Assembly: GCA_963920665.1 (NCBI GenBank)
Contig: OY987265.1
Coordinates: forward strand, 5,461,001 to 5,525,000
Direction: 5' to 3'
Source: Straminergon stramineum
Taxonomy: Eukaryota > Streptophyta > Bryopsida > Hypnales > Calliergonaceae
Length of the DNA: 64,000 bases
The notes beneath the pieces were generated by a model that ran no database searches, was not told the DNA's origin, and worked only from the letters and a program-made list of their open reading frames with translations. Below are positions 10,843 to 24,419 of the stretch, piece after piece. The position numbers and the translations under genes are program-made. Position 1 is the first letter of the stretch. Each line of letters starts with the position of its first letter.

Positions 10843-13800
10843 TCAAGTATCTGTAGCCAGCTTTTTGACAAAATCACTCTTTCTTGGTATCCGCGCATCT
10901 ACCTGGTTCATGTCCTTCAAAGGCCCACGCTGGTGGACACTGAAATTGGCACTTGGAGGTGATGGACCTCTACAGCCAGGAGCTGGAGATTGTCCAGGTC
11001 TTCTTGCAGGACTTTGCCCTCTTGTTCCGAATACCTTCTTTGCTGAAGAACCGCCATTCATACTCGTACAAAGATTTTCTTGATTCTCGGTAAATATACT
11101 GGCACTGCGAATTGGACTGGCCTTCCGAACTGGTGCCCTTGAGCTCAATCTGTCCACCGAGAGCGACCTTTCCTTCCCACTTCTTTGAGCTACTGCTTTG
11201 GGGCCTGTGGTAGCTTTCATCACTTCATTACTTTGTGCTGGCAAGGAGCTGATGTTCTGAGGTTTCTGCTTTGATTTGGTAATTTCATTGACTTCTCTTG
11301 GTGTGGGCCGCCTTGGACTAGGAAGGCGGGAAGGAGCTGGCATATCTCTGACGACAGTGCTGAGACCAGATGATTCCACGATAAGACTCCCGTGCATATT
11401 TTGCTTGCTCATATTGCACAAGTCTGCAGAGCGTTTGCACCCTTCCAATTGGCCCTTCAATGCACTACACCTACAATTGTCGGAACTGCTGACATTGGAG
11501 ATTGGCTGCACAATAACTGTGTAGCCAAGATTGTTAGTGGCACCATGGCCACTACCTATGTCCAGCCACCTGCTTTGCTCCAGAGCATGCCTTTGCTTAA
11601 CACCTTCATTTACTTCTCGTAGCTGCAACAACTCCGTTGCTAGCTTCTCGATCGTCTGTTCAGCTGTTTGAGCTTTCATACGCCATTCTTCTAACTGTCC
11701 AGTATACAAGAAGCTGATCTTTAAGCCCCAAGGAAAGAAAATTTCTTGCACTGATTAATTTGAGTCGTTCTACTCGAATAAGCCACACATAAACCACAAG
11801 AATTCAGAGGATCTGCTTCTAAATGAACGACGATTTACTAGTAACCGGGATTAGTAATTAAGAAATTACGATCCTCGAGTACTTCTTGAAGTGATATAAA
11901 CGTTTAATTACCTCTCGTTGCCGGCTACTGGCAAGACATTCAGCATCGAGAGCACGCTTTTCCCATTTCCAGCATGCTTGCTGCAAAGAGGCCATTTCAA
12001 CGCTCACATTTTTCAACACTCCCTGTACGTGTATCCATTGCTCAGCTTCGGCATTAATCTGCAAAGTAAATCATGCACGTTTTATTAGCTTTGCCACAAG
12101 TACACGAATTTGGAGACTCAGGTAAAGCGACCTGTCAATGTCGGTCCATTTCAAGAAACTATTATCACTAACCTGAGCAAGAATCTCACGGACGGTTTCT
12201 TTGGTTTGCAGTTGTTTAGCGAACTCCTCTTCCAGAATGCAACCGTCCTCCTGTTTCAGCAGTGGTGGTAATTTCGATTAGTCGTAGCATCTTTCATTTG
12301 TGCTCCTAAAGTAAGGATTTGAAGATAATCAAATGAGCTGCGCATATATGACTAAAGATATATTTTCTATTTTTATAGTGCCTTCGAGCAGATTCTGAAG
12401 GAAACTTACAGCCTGCTTGAGCAACCGATAAACTGCGTCGTTGGCCTTCGCAGACAACGGACTGTACGTGGAAGAGTCCGTGACTTCTTGGTCGATTGAT
12501 TGCTGTAAAAAAGAACATTCATGAGAAAATAATGACGTTTACCGTCCGCGTGAAGCTAATGGTCCAGCATCGGCAGCCTATCGGGTGATGAATGGAGGAC
12601 CAAGGCGTATGAATACTAATCAATATGAAAGTTTAAGAAGAGGTTGTGAGGCTCACTTGATCGCTATGTTGCATCTCGGAGTCACTCTCCTCTGGAGTGC
12701 TCAGGTTTGAGCGTGGAAACTGAGTTCTCTGCTGTAGAGTCTCAATTCTTTTATGCAACGCTTCCGCTTGATTTTCAAGGTTTGTGTGTATATCCGCTCC
12801 TTTAGTGCGCAACGCCGAGCTAGCTTTCAATCTCCGGAGTCTTTCATCTAGACCTTGTGTAGATGCTTCCTTCCGTTCTGCCCTACGAGGGGTACAAGGT
12901 TCTGAAAACATTCCTCGTCTTCTATCCTGCGCGTTGGAGAATCACTTGACATGAGAATCCTCATCGGAGATACTAATTTACTTGTAGTTCCGCTACTTCA
13001 TAGAAGAGAAAAGTACTATCAACAGATGGAATTCTGATGTATGTCAGAATAGTGCAGTTTGGCAAGAGGCAAAATCGGTCTTATCAACCGATCGAATTCT
13101 GACGTGCATTAGAATCTTTTAGGGGGTTAGGGGGTGCAATAGGTAATTGAATCGGATACAAATCTCGATCATTGAATAAGAACAGCAGAGCACACGAAAT
13201 CAAGAAATATCTTGATATGTCAGTGAAGACATATTGTCCCTTGCTACAGTTCCAACTTTCATAGGGATTCAAGAAATTACTAATTCCGCTCAGTACTTTG
13301 CTCCCTCCATGCTCATATGAATCCTTCTACAACAGTAGAAATCCGTCGACAACACCATTTCTGTTATTGATTCGGTTCAAAAAAGCTTCGCACAAGACAG
13401 CAAGAATGACGAATTCAGCTTACAGGCTCAAGAATGGACTCCACAGCGATTCGGAGAGAGTGCGCCATTTGCGCGGCCTCGGCCATATCCGCGCAACCAT
13501 CTTCCCACCGCTGTTTAGAAACCTCTTTCTCCATTCTCAACACTTCACATTTGGCCTTCAAAACTGCTGCTTGTTTTCGCCAACCATCCTTCTTGCCTTT
13601 GCGACCGGGTCTGTCCTCTCGGGACACGAACCCTGACATCACCTTTGAGTCATTGTTTCTGTTCGGAACGCCTTGTGAGGAAGATGGCGGTGCCTGTTGC
13701 GTTGTGATGAACACCTCGATTTCCGGTGCGTTCATCTCTGGATGCGTCGTGTCCACATCAAAGTTACATGATTCGTCATCCACGGAGAGGAACCTATGCA

Positions 13801-13915
13801 GATCTTCGTCTCCGATATTCACAGAATCGGAGAGCTCGTCTACGGGGACCCATGGGAATATCCCAGACTTGGGGTCGACATACTTCATTGTGGGCTTCTC
13901 ACAACGGATTCGCAT
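10843..13915 (-). CDS. Coiled-coil protein with basic Ser/Pro-rich C-terminus (6 exons)
   Basis: Minus-strand exons are 13915-13424, 12926-12657, 12502-12410, 12250-12173, 12058-11912 and 11694-10843. Every junction is GT-AG, all five introns are phase 0, and the total is 643 residues. The N-terminal 120 residues are acidic and polar. Residues about 125-165 (KKDGWRKQAAVLKAKCEV onward) and much of 165-400 are charged heptad-like coiled coil, including LDERLRRLKASSAL and TIEKLATELLQLREV. The last 200 residues are basic and rich in Ser, Pro and Arg (PSRLPSPRRPTPRE, SPARRPGQSPAPG). Such tails are common in cytoskeleton-binding proteins, so a microtubule-associated role is possible but unproven. 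I do not recognise a named family. The start is uncertain: an AG acceptor (GATTGCAG) lies about 20 bases upstream of the chosen ATG, so the coding frame may extend into an earlier exon. Confidence 0.75.
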
Positions 13916-16560
13916 TGCGAAAAACAATACTGCAATCGACTTAGACGTCGACGTTACAACCTTCGAGGAGCAATTTCCGTGGGATATGAAATGGTCAATG
14001 CTACGTTGTCAAGGTCGCGTGAATAAATATTCAGCACTTCCACCATAAGATTCGTATTCTTCATAGGTAAATCGAGAGCCACCACCTAGAATAAGAATGG
14101 TTTCTGGTAGTTGCATCTGTCAAGACACAAGAAATTGCTTCAGCGCACTATCTCGAAGGGTTCCTGCTACCAAAGGGATCTCAGGTCAGGTGTCTGCGCG
14201 TAAATATATGTCGGAAGAATGAAACAACAACGATAGACCTTAACAATTCCTTCTGAAGATGCTAGGCATTCCACATACAAATCCTACGTAGTCTCTAGAG
14301 CATGCACGCATTGGTAAACTCAAATGTAACGCCCATTCCAACTTCAATACTGGGAATTATAAAATGAATGGCTGCTGTAACTACCCCCTTGGCAAGTCAT
14401 ACGTTAAGACTATCCGAAGTGAACTATTTGAAAGTATTTACGAGAAATTCGTCTCCTCGCAACATTAATACCCGCCACGAAGAGTAAAAAAATTTTGTTC
14501 GTATGGAGTGTTACACATAATGCGCATGTGGCTCCAGAACAATTTCTGCAGTTTTGCAAATGAAAGCTGAAAAACATTTGAAAGACATCAGTAAATAGCT
14601 AATCTACATCCTTTGTATGCATATTAGAACGCGAAGACCCCTGGTCAACTGAGGACGGTCCTTCGAAGACTACGCCCTTGAATGAAAGGGATAGGAGCCA
14701 CAAGAAAACCACAGATGAGACCTTGAACAACCGATTCTCCAGTACCACACAGGAAAGCACAGAAAGGTACAGCACAGCAAGAAAGGGAGTCATAAACCAC
14801 TGGATCTGCAATTTCACTATTCCTTCTAAATTGACAGAGTTGGTCATTTCAAGTGTTCTGTCAGATCATACAAGTAGCTACAAACAGGGTACCAGAAACG
14901 GAATCTTCCATTTAATTACATTGCTTATTTGCATTCTCGATTGCCTTAATCTGTGTTCTCTCCATGCTTGTTACAAAAAAATTTGTTCTTGAGATGTAAA
15001 TGCAAACACAAAGATTAAGAAGCGATTAAAGAAGAGATTAGAGTAATCGAATCAGAAATCGGAGAACCGAAGAAAACAGGTTCAAGATTATCCATGACTC
15101 ATACATTATATGAATAGGAAACCGCGGACATCCCTTCAGCTATTCGAGATTCAAACGCAATGGATTTCGTGGCTACAGAAGTACGTAATTGTGGATCAAG
15201 TTGAAAACAGTTGAAACCTCGACATGCAAAGAAGATTTCAATCCATATAGCGATAATATACTGATCATTGCTATGAAGAACGATCGGATAGTCCACATTC
15301 GAGATTTTTGAATGCGGTTTTGCCAGTAAGTTTTGCATTCGAATCTGCCCTTTTCTACATTTTGTGTCTTTGAGCTGTGACCTCTCCGATGCAACTGGAA
15401 ACTGTGGAAAAATGTTCGAGTTGGCACTGAGCTAGGAAGCGAGAAAATTCTTGAAAACTACTTTTCATATCAATGATACCAAAATGCAGACAGGAGTAGA
15501 ACGATTGCAACCTGAGTACTGCTAGGCACTCTTCTCACTGCGCTTAACTACAGACACAACATACCCATATCCAGTATGTCAACGAACAACCTGGCACCAA
15601 AATATTAGTACACAGGAAACTCAGGAAACAGGACACAGGATCGTTGAACTCGCTGCACAGGACGGTACATCGCGTAGTCGTCATCAACAATGCAGCTCGA
15701 ATTGAGGCAGCCGGAACAATTGAGTTCACTTCGAGATCGATCAAGTCTACCGTCTATGCTAAGATGATGCCCCCGATGCCACTCCCTCTAATACTAATTT
15801 GCAAACAAAGTACCCAATAATTCAAGAAAATCAAAGTTGGCAATATACTCCTAACAAATTAATCCGACTAAACATAGCTGGACTCAAATTAACACGTACG
15901 CATACCAAAAGGTGAACGGGAAGATGACTGCAGCGAAAGACCGAATCTCCCGTCTGAAACAATGCCAAGCCATGCCACTGCTTGAAATGCTAATTCGCAG
16001 AACAAGAACATGAGCAAGAAAAATTGGAAAGAAGAATTGGGAATGTAAAATCAGCTAAAAATAGCGCGGTGCTAGTACGACTAAAGACAGACGCCCGATC
16101 GCACAGAGACGCATACCTCGGAAGGGCGAAGGCACGAAGCAGCAACGAAAGAATCGAAGCGCGCGATCCCGACGACTGAGGGTGCGACCACTACTGAAAG
16201 GAGTTCAACGGATGGAATAGAATTGATGAGGAATGCAAGCCGAGCTAAACGGATCAAAAGGCAGATACAATGCCAGGAATTTTCTTCCTACCTGCAGCGC
16301 CAAAGACGTTGCGTTGCTTTGAATGCCGTCAGGAGGTCCTCGCTCGATGTTGTTGGAGGGCGCCTGTCGGTGGCTTGCAACGGCTCCATAGCCAAGCTCC
16401 AGGTCTCTTTTGCCGCGATCGGCACCTCGTTTGAAATCTCAAGCGCCGTGCTTCGTGGTCGCCGCTTTCAACGGGCAGATGCCGGTACAGGGGGGCGTCT
16501 GTCAGTCAGTGCTCAGAACTTACACAGACTCCTATTGCTTGGGTTTATGGATTCTGAAGA
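13916..16560 (-). other. Probable intron-bearing 5' leader and promoter of the coiled-coil gene
   Basis: There is no long minus-strand frame, but leader-type splice signals are visible. A donor (GAG then GTATGC) ends a putative first exon at 16117. A 48-bp exon at 15953-15906 has a TTTCAG acceptor and a GTATGCGT donor. The 16080-16560 stretch is GC-rich and CpG-rich, as expected around a transcription start. Leader exons in 14000-15800 cannot be resolved. This is inference without transcripts. Confidence 0.4.
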
Positions 16561-17210
16561 GTGGCAGGCCTTGGCATGCCATAAGTTAGTCAATTTTATT
16601 CCATCATGGGTATCATTAAAATTACACTTTTTTGTAGAGTAGAATCAGTGTTTTTTATTTTGGCAAATCGTTTTGCCTAATTGCTTAAAAAAAAAAATTT
16701 TAATGAATGGGCAGCATCAAGCCTTTAAAAAAGAAAAGAAAAGAAATTGTGTTTGAAAATGCCAAACTATAATTGTAGCCTTGCGCACCACTGCCACAAT
16801 GTTTCCCAAACCTCATTTCATCTGTCATGTAGAGCTAGTACATGCAAAAAATTATACTCAAAATTGGCCTCCTTCAATTCAAGCTCATGAAAATGAAGGA
16901 ACAAGAAATGCAGAACCTTCTTGAAAGAAAGGCCACACAACCATTGGTTTGAAAACCAAAAAAAATTATTGGGCACAATTATAGAGTTTTCTTAACCCTA
17001 AAGTGCTTCAACCAAAGATAGTAAGATGAATTTTAAAATGTCATACTAAACAATTTAAAGTTTGGATTTCCTCTAAAAAAAACTTAAGGATCTCTCCATT
17101 AGAACCATCATATTGGCTCTCCAAATAAACTTTCCACTAGTTTATAATTAGAACTTGAAATCACTATCTAATAGAAAAGTACATCCAATACTATTTTGAA
17201 TAGACATTAA
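16561..17210. other. Gene-free AT-rich spacer
   Basis: No supportable gene. TTAACCCTAAAGTGCTTC at 16992 resembles a TTAA-element terminus, but no partner end was found. Confidence 0.35.
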
Positions 17211-17770
17211 CCCCTAAAATCCAAAGGCATATTTCAAGTAGAAATTTTGAAAAATTGCCACTTTTTAGGGTAGTGAGGAAAAAGGGGGGGGGGTGTCAAA
17301 ATTAAACCTTATAAATTGTACTAAACTACTATGGGAATGTGTGGAAAAAATTTCAAAAACTTTGACCACATAGATAGAAAGATTTTAACATTTGAAGTTA
17401 GAGGGGAAAAGTTTTTTTTCAAACTTGCCCGACACAGCCAGCAACTTGTAACTTCTCCTAAAGTAAGATTTTTACGCTACAGATGGTTATTTTTTTGGAC
17501 ATTTTCATCATCTATCGTATCAGTTACGTACCTACTAAATTTCAAAGGTAGAAAAGGTGTTTTGCACATATTGCCCAAGCTGCCTAAAAAGTTTAGGGCA
17601 TCATAGCTTTTGATCCAGACACCCGATTGAAAAAAAATTATATTCCCACTTAGGGGGGACATATTCACACCTTGTGTCAAAATTTGAAGAACATCCCAAC
17701 CAAAATTGACTTCATAGGAACCTACTTGAATTTTCAATTGTTGGTTCAATGGACAATCGTCCTTTAGGGG
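17211..17770. mobile_element. TTAA-type MITE, family B short form, copy 1
   Basis: The left flank is TTAA (17207-17210) followed by CCCCTAAAATCC. The right end is CCTTTAGGGG followed by GTAA, one base off TTAA. The right 150 bp (TTCATAGGAACCTACTTGAA, then CCTTTAGGGG) match the right end of the copy at 26160-26644. The left part (GGAAAAAATTTCAAAAACTTT, then AACATTTGAAGTTAGA) matches all family B copies. It has no real coding capacity; a poly-G run lies at 17285-17292. Confidence 0.65.
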
Positions 17771-17952
17771 GTAAAAAATCCAAATTTAAATATTGCACAA
17801 ACAAAAGCAACCTCTTCAAAAGCAACATGTAAAGTAAATATTATAAAGGTCTTAGTCAATCATACTAAAGAAAGCACCACCATGCCAAAGGTACAACAAA
17901 ATAAAGAACCATTGTTGAGATTTTGCTTTCTTAATCTATGATTATATATATA
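17771..17952. other. Short AT-rich spacer
   Basis: Nothing recognised between the family B copy and the Stowaway element. Confidence 0.3.
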
Positions 17953-18037
17953 CTCCCTTTGTTTCTAAATAATACCAGTATTTCCTTTGTAAAATACAAA
18001 AGAAACATCGAATGATGTTATTTAAAAACACATGGAG
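17953..18037. mobile_element. Stowaway-type MITE
   Basis: An 85-bp element between TA (17951-17952) and TA (18038-18039). The left end CTCCCTTTGTTTCTAAATA and the right end (reverse complement CTCCATGTGTTTTTAAATA) match at 16 of 19 bases and fit the classic plant Stowaway terminus. The core GTATTTCCTTTGTAAAATAC is palindromic. A similar core occurs at 54235-54270. Confidence 0.85.
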
Positions 18038-18599
18038 TATAAGTTATGAATTTCAGACATGGAGGATATAGAGTGCTTGTATGTAATGTACAAATGAGCA
18101 ATTGAAGAGCACTAAGTTAATATCCATCACATTCTTGACTGATGGACTCTCTCAATGCTACAGTATAATTCCTGTGCATGGTAAAACTTTGAATGATGCT
18201 TTTAGAACTGCAACTCTTATCTCGTGACCTTCATTCATGGCCGTCAAACTCCAATTCTTCCCAAGCAAGGACAACATTCATTTCTGGGGCTTTTCTTTTG
18301 TTTCTTGTAATAAAAATTAGTCAGACATTGTGCCTGGACTCTGGAATGACACTGTAGTAGTCGTAGTAGACTATCTGCTCATATTAAATGGAATTGATAA
18401 ACGGTCTTCACGTTGTTGACAGTATTTTTTTCGTGGTTGAAATACCATCTCCATTTCAATGTAAGTTAAGTATAAGTTATTATCTATCAACATGATGATG
18501 ATACAAATTAGCGTATTGTTTTGGATGTTGAGAGGACACAAAGTCACCAACAAAGCCCACTTGATTGATCAATGTGATATCGTTTGGTTTGTCAAGTTT
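18038..18599. other. Gene-free spacer
   Basis: No supportable gene, terminal repeat or RNA structure seen. Confidence 0.3.
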
Positions 18600-19095
18600 T
18601 AGCCACTAAATTTTATTTTATTTTATTTTTTTGAAACAAATGAAACACATTTCATTGCAAAGAGATAAAGAATGAATGTTCTGGAACAACCCACCAGTGA
18701 TTGAGCTCATAGTTAGCCTGGTGCTTTTGGGAAAGTAAATGGTTGGTGTGTGAAAATGGAAGGATCCAAAATTGGGCATAAAATTGGAAGGCAGCAATCA
18801 CCCAGTGTACAAAAATTAAAAGGTGGATATGTAGTTGTTGCTTTCATGAAATTGTTACATTTACGTCACTTGTCATTTTGAATCCAAGGTTGATACATAG
18901 GTTGTTGGAGGGAGGTATGTTCTTGGGTGAGGTGGATATAGTATTGCTTTAGGGTGGCCATTGAGGAGCTTGGAGTGCTTGGACAAGGACAAGGGGGGGG
19001 GGGGCAATTACTTTAGAGTTGGTCATGGTGGCCAGCCCTTACTTTGTCATCCATGTCTGTCCGATGTAATGCAATTGGTGCTTTTGGAAAAAAAT
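18600..19095 (+). repeat. Dispersed repeat D, copy 1
   Basis: Shares an ordered set of blocks with 55080-55345: GCTTTCATGAAATTGTTA, GTTCTTGGGTGAGGTGGATAT, GCCATTGAGGAGCTTGGAGTG, TTTGTCATCCATGTCTGTCC and a final GATGTAATGCAATT. The left part starts after a T-rich run with GAAACAAATGAAACACATTTC, a motif also seen near 52390 and 60755. It resembles the end of an old retroelement, but no domain could be read. Confidence 0.5.
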
Positions 19096-20426
19096 AAAAA
19101 ATAAAAATAAATAAAAATAAAAATGGCTCCTTTCACGAAGAATGGACAAATTACTGAGGCAGCTTCAAAAACTTCCCCAAGTGAATGCTGCTTGGCAGCA
19201 AAGATTTACAGGAACAAGACGGCTGGGGCACGCACCCAACTGACAGGAGCTGTTTGTCAACACAATTCAAGTGTTTGAGACTGTGTGAGCACACAATTTT
19301 GAGCACCTTTCAGACTCAAGTGACTTGAGCTCAAGCTTTGAGGCAGTCAGGCAATTTTGAAACTCACAGTTTAACCTCTAAGTTAAGTTAGTGCTTGACG
19401 TAACAAATAATGGAAACTTCTTCTTACAGTTAGTAAGAGCATTCTTTCTTCTTATCATTGACGTATTTATTATCGTACATGAGTTTTTTGGAAGTTTCCT
19501 AAAGAAATATTAATTGGATGAAGTGCAATTTTCACAACACTTGTCATCTACCCAGGGGATGGTTGAGTTCTCCGGGGTTAAAGGTATGTTCGCACTTGGT
19601 GTTAGGGGTGATGTTTGCAATGTGAATCTAGTCCAGAAATAGGTCTAAATTCGTTCTTAAGATCCTTAGTAATAACACTCTTTAACACCAATTGTGAACA
19701 TATCATAAGAGTGTGTAGTAAAGCCGAAGGATGTAGAAGCATTTTTTCAAGACCAATGATTGTGCAAAGAATATTTCAACATTCAAGATAAGGTCTCTTG
19801 GTGTAACCACGATTTCCAGAATGATTCCTTAGAGGGTTGCCAAAGTGTCAAAAAAAATCATGTTTGGGAATAGTATATAAAATAGTATTGACACATATAG
19901 GTTTTGACCACCCCTTTTTTTTTCTGGCACCATGGTGCCAAATTGCACCATTTCAAAATTAATGTTTACTTTTTGCCAAAGAAAAGTAATCTTTTTTCGC
20001 CAATTTTTTTTCGTTTCTATGAAAATAAAGATGAAATCACCAAATTTGGATGAAAAAGTGCATAAATATGATTGAAAAGTGTTCTTTGGTCCAAAGGGTG
20101 GATGGATGAAGAAACATAATGCTTCACCAAATTTTAAGTGATTGACATCCTAGCACTTTCTCAAAAACTCAAAAAAAGGGTTGGCTTTAACCTCTAAAAT
20201 GAAGATAGTGAATTCATAATGGTCAAATGTTTCTATTTACATCATTGTAGATGTGTACTAGGAGTTTATTTGTCCTCAGTCAACACAATGACATTAAGAT
20301 AATTGCACCTAAAATCTTTACAATGAGCATTTGACTAATATTCTTCTTATTCAATTATTTTCTTTAATATTGAATCCTATTAGCATTTGAAAGTAGATTC
20401 CACATCCTCTTAGCGTGTCTTTTTTG

Positions 20427-20428
<2 letters not shown>

Positions 20429-20461
<33 letters not shown>
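20429..20461. repeat. (AT)n microsatellite
   Basis: About 16 uninterrupted AT dinucleotides. Confidence 0.95.
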
Positions 20462-20466
<5 letters not shown>

Positions 20467-21840
20467 TGTATCATCAAAGTGCTAATTATTTGTTAGAAGT
20501 TGTAAATTTTTGTCTAGAGTTTGTAGGGGTGATTGGATTTAGGACATGTTTTCATTACATTCCAAGTCTCAATTTCCCAAGTCTTGGTTCAAAGCCAAAT
20601 TATAACTTTATTGGATTGTAAAAGGTGAATAAAAAATGTTGCATATAAGATTTGGAGTTTCATAGTGTCAAGACCAAAGTCCCAACTTCCCACCCAACTT
20701 CAAGTCCCAAGTTTTCTCATCTATAATATTATATGGAAAATGCATGTCAAAAAATGAGCAAAATTTCAAAAAAAACATGTGAAGACACTTTTACATACAA
20801 TCTATGATGGAATTTTTATAAAGAAAATCAAGTTGTAAAGATGTTTAATTTAGTATTCTTCTTCTCATATTATATATAAAACAATAGAATGGACATGGAA
20901 CATGAGTTGGATCATGATTTGGCTAAAGCCAATTGAGGCTTCTTGATGCCAAAACCTAAAAACAAATGATGTCATGCAAGCATTTTAGGTGCACCAAGCC
21001 TTAGGTCATAGTATAAAGCCCCAAAGTCCTAATTTTCAACTCTCTACTAATTATGAGAGTTTGATGGGACTTGCAAATTGAGATTTGGAACATACCAATA
21101 GTGAGAACCAACCCTTAGTAATGAGTTCAAAATTAGATTCACTTACCTACCACAAATATTAAGTGCATAAACCTATGGTAATTCAATGGTTTCTACGGTA
21201 GAGATGCTCTAAGCTTTGAGTTGTAGCTGCAAATTCCAATTATAGACCTTTAGATCCGCACAAATTTAGCCATTTGGTGATACATACTTTTATATTAATG
21301 AATTTAAGGTGATTTAGGTGTGAAGAATCACTTAGACATGACTTGGGCATGTAATCATGAAGCCAAATAAATAAAATCAATTAATTGAAGCCACTACATG
21401 GCCATGGAATTATAATGCCATACAAGTGAAGCTATGAAATGAAGCCAAACAAGTGCAACTACAACAACTATTACTTATAATATGTGTCCCTTCTCCCACA
21501 TCACCCACAATTGTAATATTTTAATAAAAATATGAAAAAACCCACAATAAGGATATGATTTGACCTCAAGAGTTGAAGGGTTTAATTGATTTATTTATTT
21601 GTATAAAATTTGTCTTGTATTGTATCATTGCCAAGGGTAAGAATATTTTACTTGTTATAATTTTGTTCATCACTAATTAATTCACATGAGAGCATCCTAA
21701 CCATGCTACTAATGCTAGATGGCTAAAACAGGTTGTCAATTCAATTTCTTGCATTGCAATCTTTGAAGCTCAAAGTTGCAACAATTCGAGCTCCTTAGAA
21801 ATTGCCTTCGATACTGCCTAAAAGGATCATACTACGAATG

Positions 21841-21903
21841 GTTGATGTCAAGGCTACCACCACATTCCTAGGAGGGAATGAAATGAATCAATTGTGCCAC
21901 ATA
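21841..21903 (+). pseudogene. Possible copia-type reverse transcriptase scrap
   Basis: One frame reads VDVKATTTFLGGNEMNQLC. The spacing recalls the copia reverse transcriptase block that starts with a hydrophobic-Asp-Val-Lys and continues to Phe-Leu-x-Gly. The flanking frames are closed, so this is at best a short relic. The match is short and could be chance. Confidence 0.3.
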
Positions 21904-24419
21904 TAAACAAAAATGTATCTATAAGAAATATAAAATTTTAAAATTATTTCAAGGTTTTGTGATTTTTTTGCTACCAAAATTCAACTATTTTGAGCTTTGT
22001 GTATCCTAATTTTTGTTTGTGGGCATTAATTTAAACAAAAATTATGTTCTCATAAAGTTAATTTGGTTTCCTATTTTGGAACTTCAGTGGTTATAGGATT
22101 AATCATATTAGATTGAATCAAAGGTTTTTGAACATTCACCAATCCATCCATTGAAATAGAAAAATTAATGAATGCCTAGATTGAGATTAAAGAATCTTCT
22201 TATGACTTTTGCAATAATTACCTTTTGAACACTTTTGTTTAGAATTATAAAGAAACTATTGTACATGACTCAAAGTTTTGTTGGAAAAGCAAAGTTTTAC
22301 CTTTAATGATAATCACTTCCATGAGAAGTTGTTTTACTCATTGACAGATGTAATCCAATCATCTCCATGACAACTATGGCTTTTACTTCATGCTTTGTTT
22401 GAGCTTATTGTTATATTGCATATTTGTTCTCCGCATAAAGGGAACCTATTCCAAGGTCACTCTTTCTAGGTTCCCAAATTTGTGCCTCTATGTGAGTCTC
22501 AAATTTCTCCCACAAGAGCCCTCTAAGCAAAAAATGAAGTCTCAAAATTTTCAATCTACAATGGACGCCACTAGTAATGCAAAGAGCAATGAAACCCTAT
22601 TTTTTAGGCATTTTAAGTCCTCAATATGTCAACTTTCACAATATTGCTTACCTTTAGAAAGTACTCTATTCAACCATATTTGCAATTGTAGATTAATCAA
22701 AGTTGCTCTAAAAGCAATCATGATACAAAGGTACATTTTGCTTTCTTCAATGTACCAAAAGTGCACATTTCATGAGGTGGTCACTTTCAATGATAGTTGC
22801 ATTTCAACTTCTAAAATTTGTTACTAATTCCACAAAGGTCCAAAAAATATGAAACAACTTGTCTTAGATGCCAATTCCATTTTTCTTCCTACTAAAGCGA
22901 CCATGTAAAGTTAGTTGTACTTTTACAAAAAAAATTAATTTAAAATAAATATTTATGATTCTAAGTGAAAAATTGCATGCAATATCGATGGTGTGAAGAG
23001 GGTTAGTTTTCCATCGTACTCTAATCTCTTGTAGCCAACTCTTTATAAGTGTTAGGAGGCGAGCACAAACAATATTGTAACAAATATAGAGTATTAACAT
23101 TTATGAAAATTGATCTTGATAATATGTAAAATTTACAAAAAACTAACATTTATAAGACTTCAAAAGTAAATACATTATATTTATAAAAATAAAGTATGAA
23201 AGTACAAAAAATAGTGTGATTCACCATTCATCTAAGTTGGTTGAAAGAAAGAATCTATAATAGTTTGATGAGATTTTTCTAAATGCTAAGATTGTACTTG
23301 CTTTTGAAGTCCTGGATACTCTTGATGAAACACATGATGTCATTAGATTTTTGCTCCAAATATTTCTTCAAAGTCTCTAGTGCACTGTCGACATCTGTGA
23401 AACCCACAACTTTTTTTCAACTTTATGACTTATTAAATTCAAATCAGTGAAGTAAAGAGCTGAACACTTAATATTACTTAACACTTAACACTTAATAGTG
23501 TATATTTTATGGAAGTGCAAATCTTTATAACACTTATGAGATTTGAGCACTAATGGAGGGTTGGTTGTATCACTTAGTTACTTGTGTAAGCAAATGAAGT
23601 TTGATCTTCAAACAAATAAGGTAGGAAGCCCATTATGGACCATTTGGTCATTCCTTGCACATAGATACAATTATTATTGGATTTGTAATTCTTTTTTGTA
23701 AAAATACAACAAATCCAGATTTATTTTACATGTATTTTGATCACTTTATTTTTGAAAAATAAATGATACATCATAGGCAAGTTAAAGCAAAAACATATTG
23801 CTTTCCATTGTCAACCCTAGGAGAGACTATTCTTTTCCTTTGGGATTTTAATGTGGTTCTCCTACCTCCCTATATTGTTCCAATGGAAATTCCCATGCAC
23901 CCCTTTGTAAAGTGAAAACCCTTTGCCTTGTATAGAAGTTGCATGGTTGTGTTCATTGAATTCATGAAATGATGACTTTCCAACCCAAATCCAAACCTTT
24001 CATCTCCAATTTTAAAGCTTTGAGCCCCAATTGCACATTCAATGCAATATAACCCAAAATGCAACAAAACTCAATTGGTTCCAAAAGTAGAGCTGTGAAT
24101 TAGGTTGTTGTCCTTAACGGATTTGCTTACCTTAACTCATGAAGTCCCATTGTCCCATCGGGGGGGCAATTAAAGCATCTTCTTGTAAAAATAAGTTATA
24201 GGATTCATTTCTTAATGCAATTTTCACAATTTTTCAAAAAAAATTGTTTGACAAGGTTAAATTTTCTTGCTAAAACAATTTGACTATTGGGATTATAGTG
24301 TTCCAATCCCATCTTAGAGCTATTAATGATTTAGTTTTTCTTTCAATTTAGGACTTACTTCTACTTAACAATTCCTCCCATAAATAGTAGTTAAGGTCAT
24401 TTAAAATTGCAATTCAATG

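Larger units (their letters stand above)
19096..24419. other. Gene-free AT-rich region with repeat relics
   Basis: No supportable gene. The frame at 22390-22827 (145 codons) lies in AT-rich sequence with no recognisable domain and is probably chance. A possible copia reverse transcriptase scrap lies at 21841-21903. Other stretches look like decayed transposon sequence. Confidence 0.45.

Noticed and set aside
13434..14048. A 204-codon plus-strand frame
   Set aside because: It is antisense to the first coding exon of the minus-strand coiled-coil gene, which has consistent splice sites and phase.
16223..16642. A 139-codon plus-strand frame
   Set aside because: It lies in a GC-rich region better explained as promoter and leader of the minus-strand gene; no domain seen.
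22390..22827. A 145-codon plus-strand frame
   Set aside because: Composition follows the AT-rich background, no domain or splice context is visible, and length alone is not persuasive in repeat DNA.
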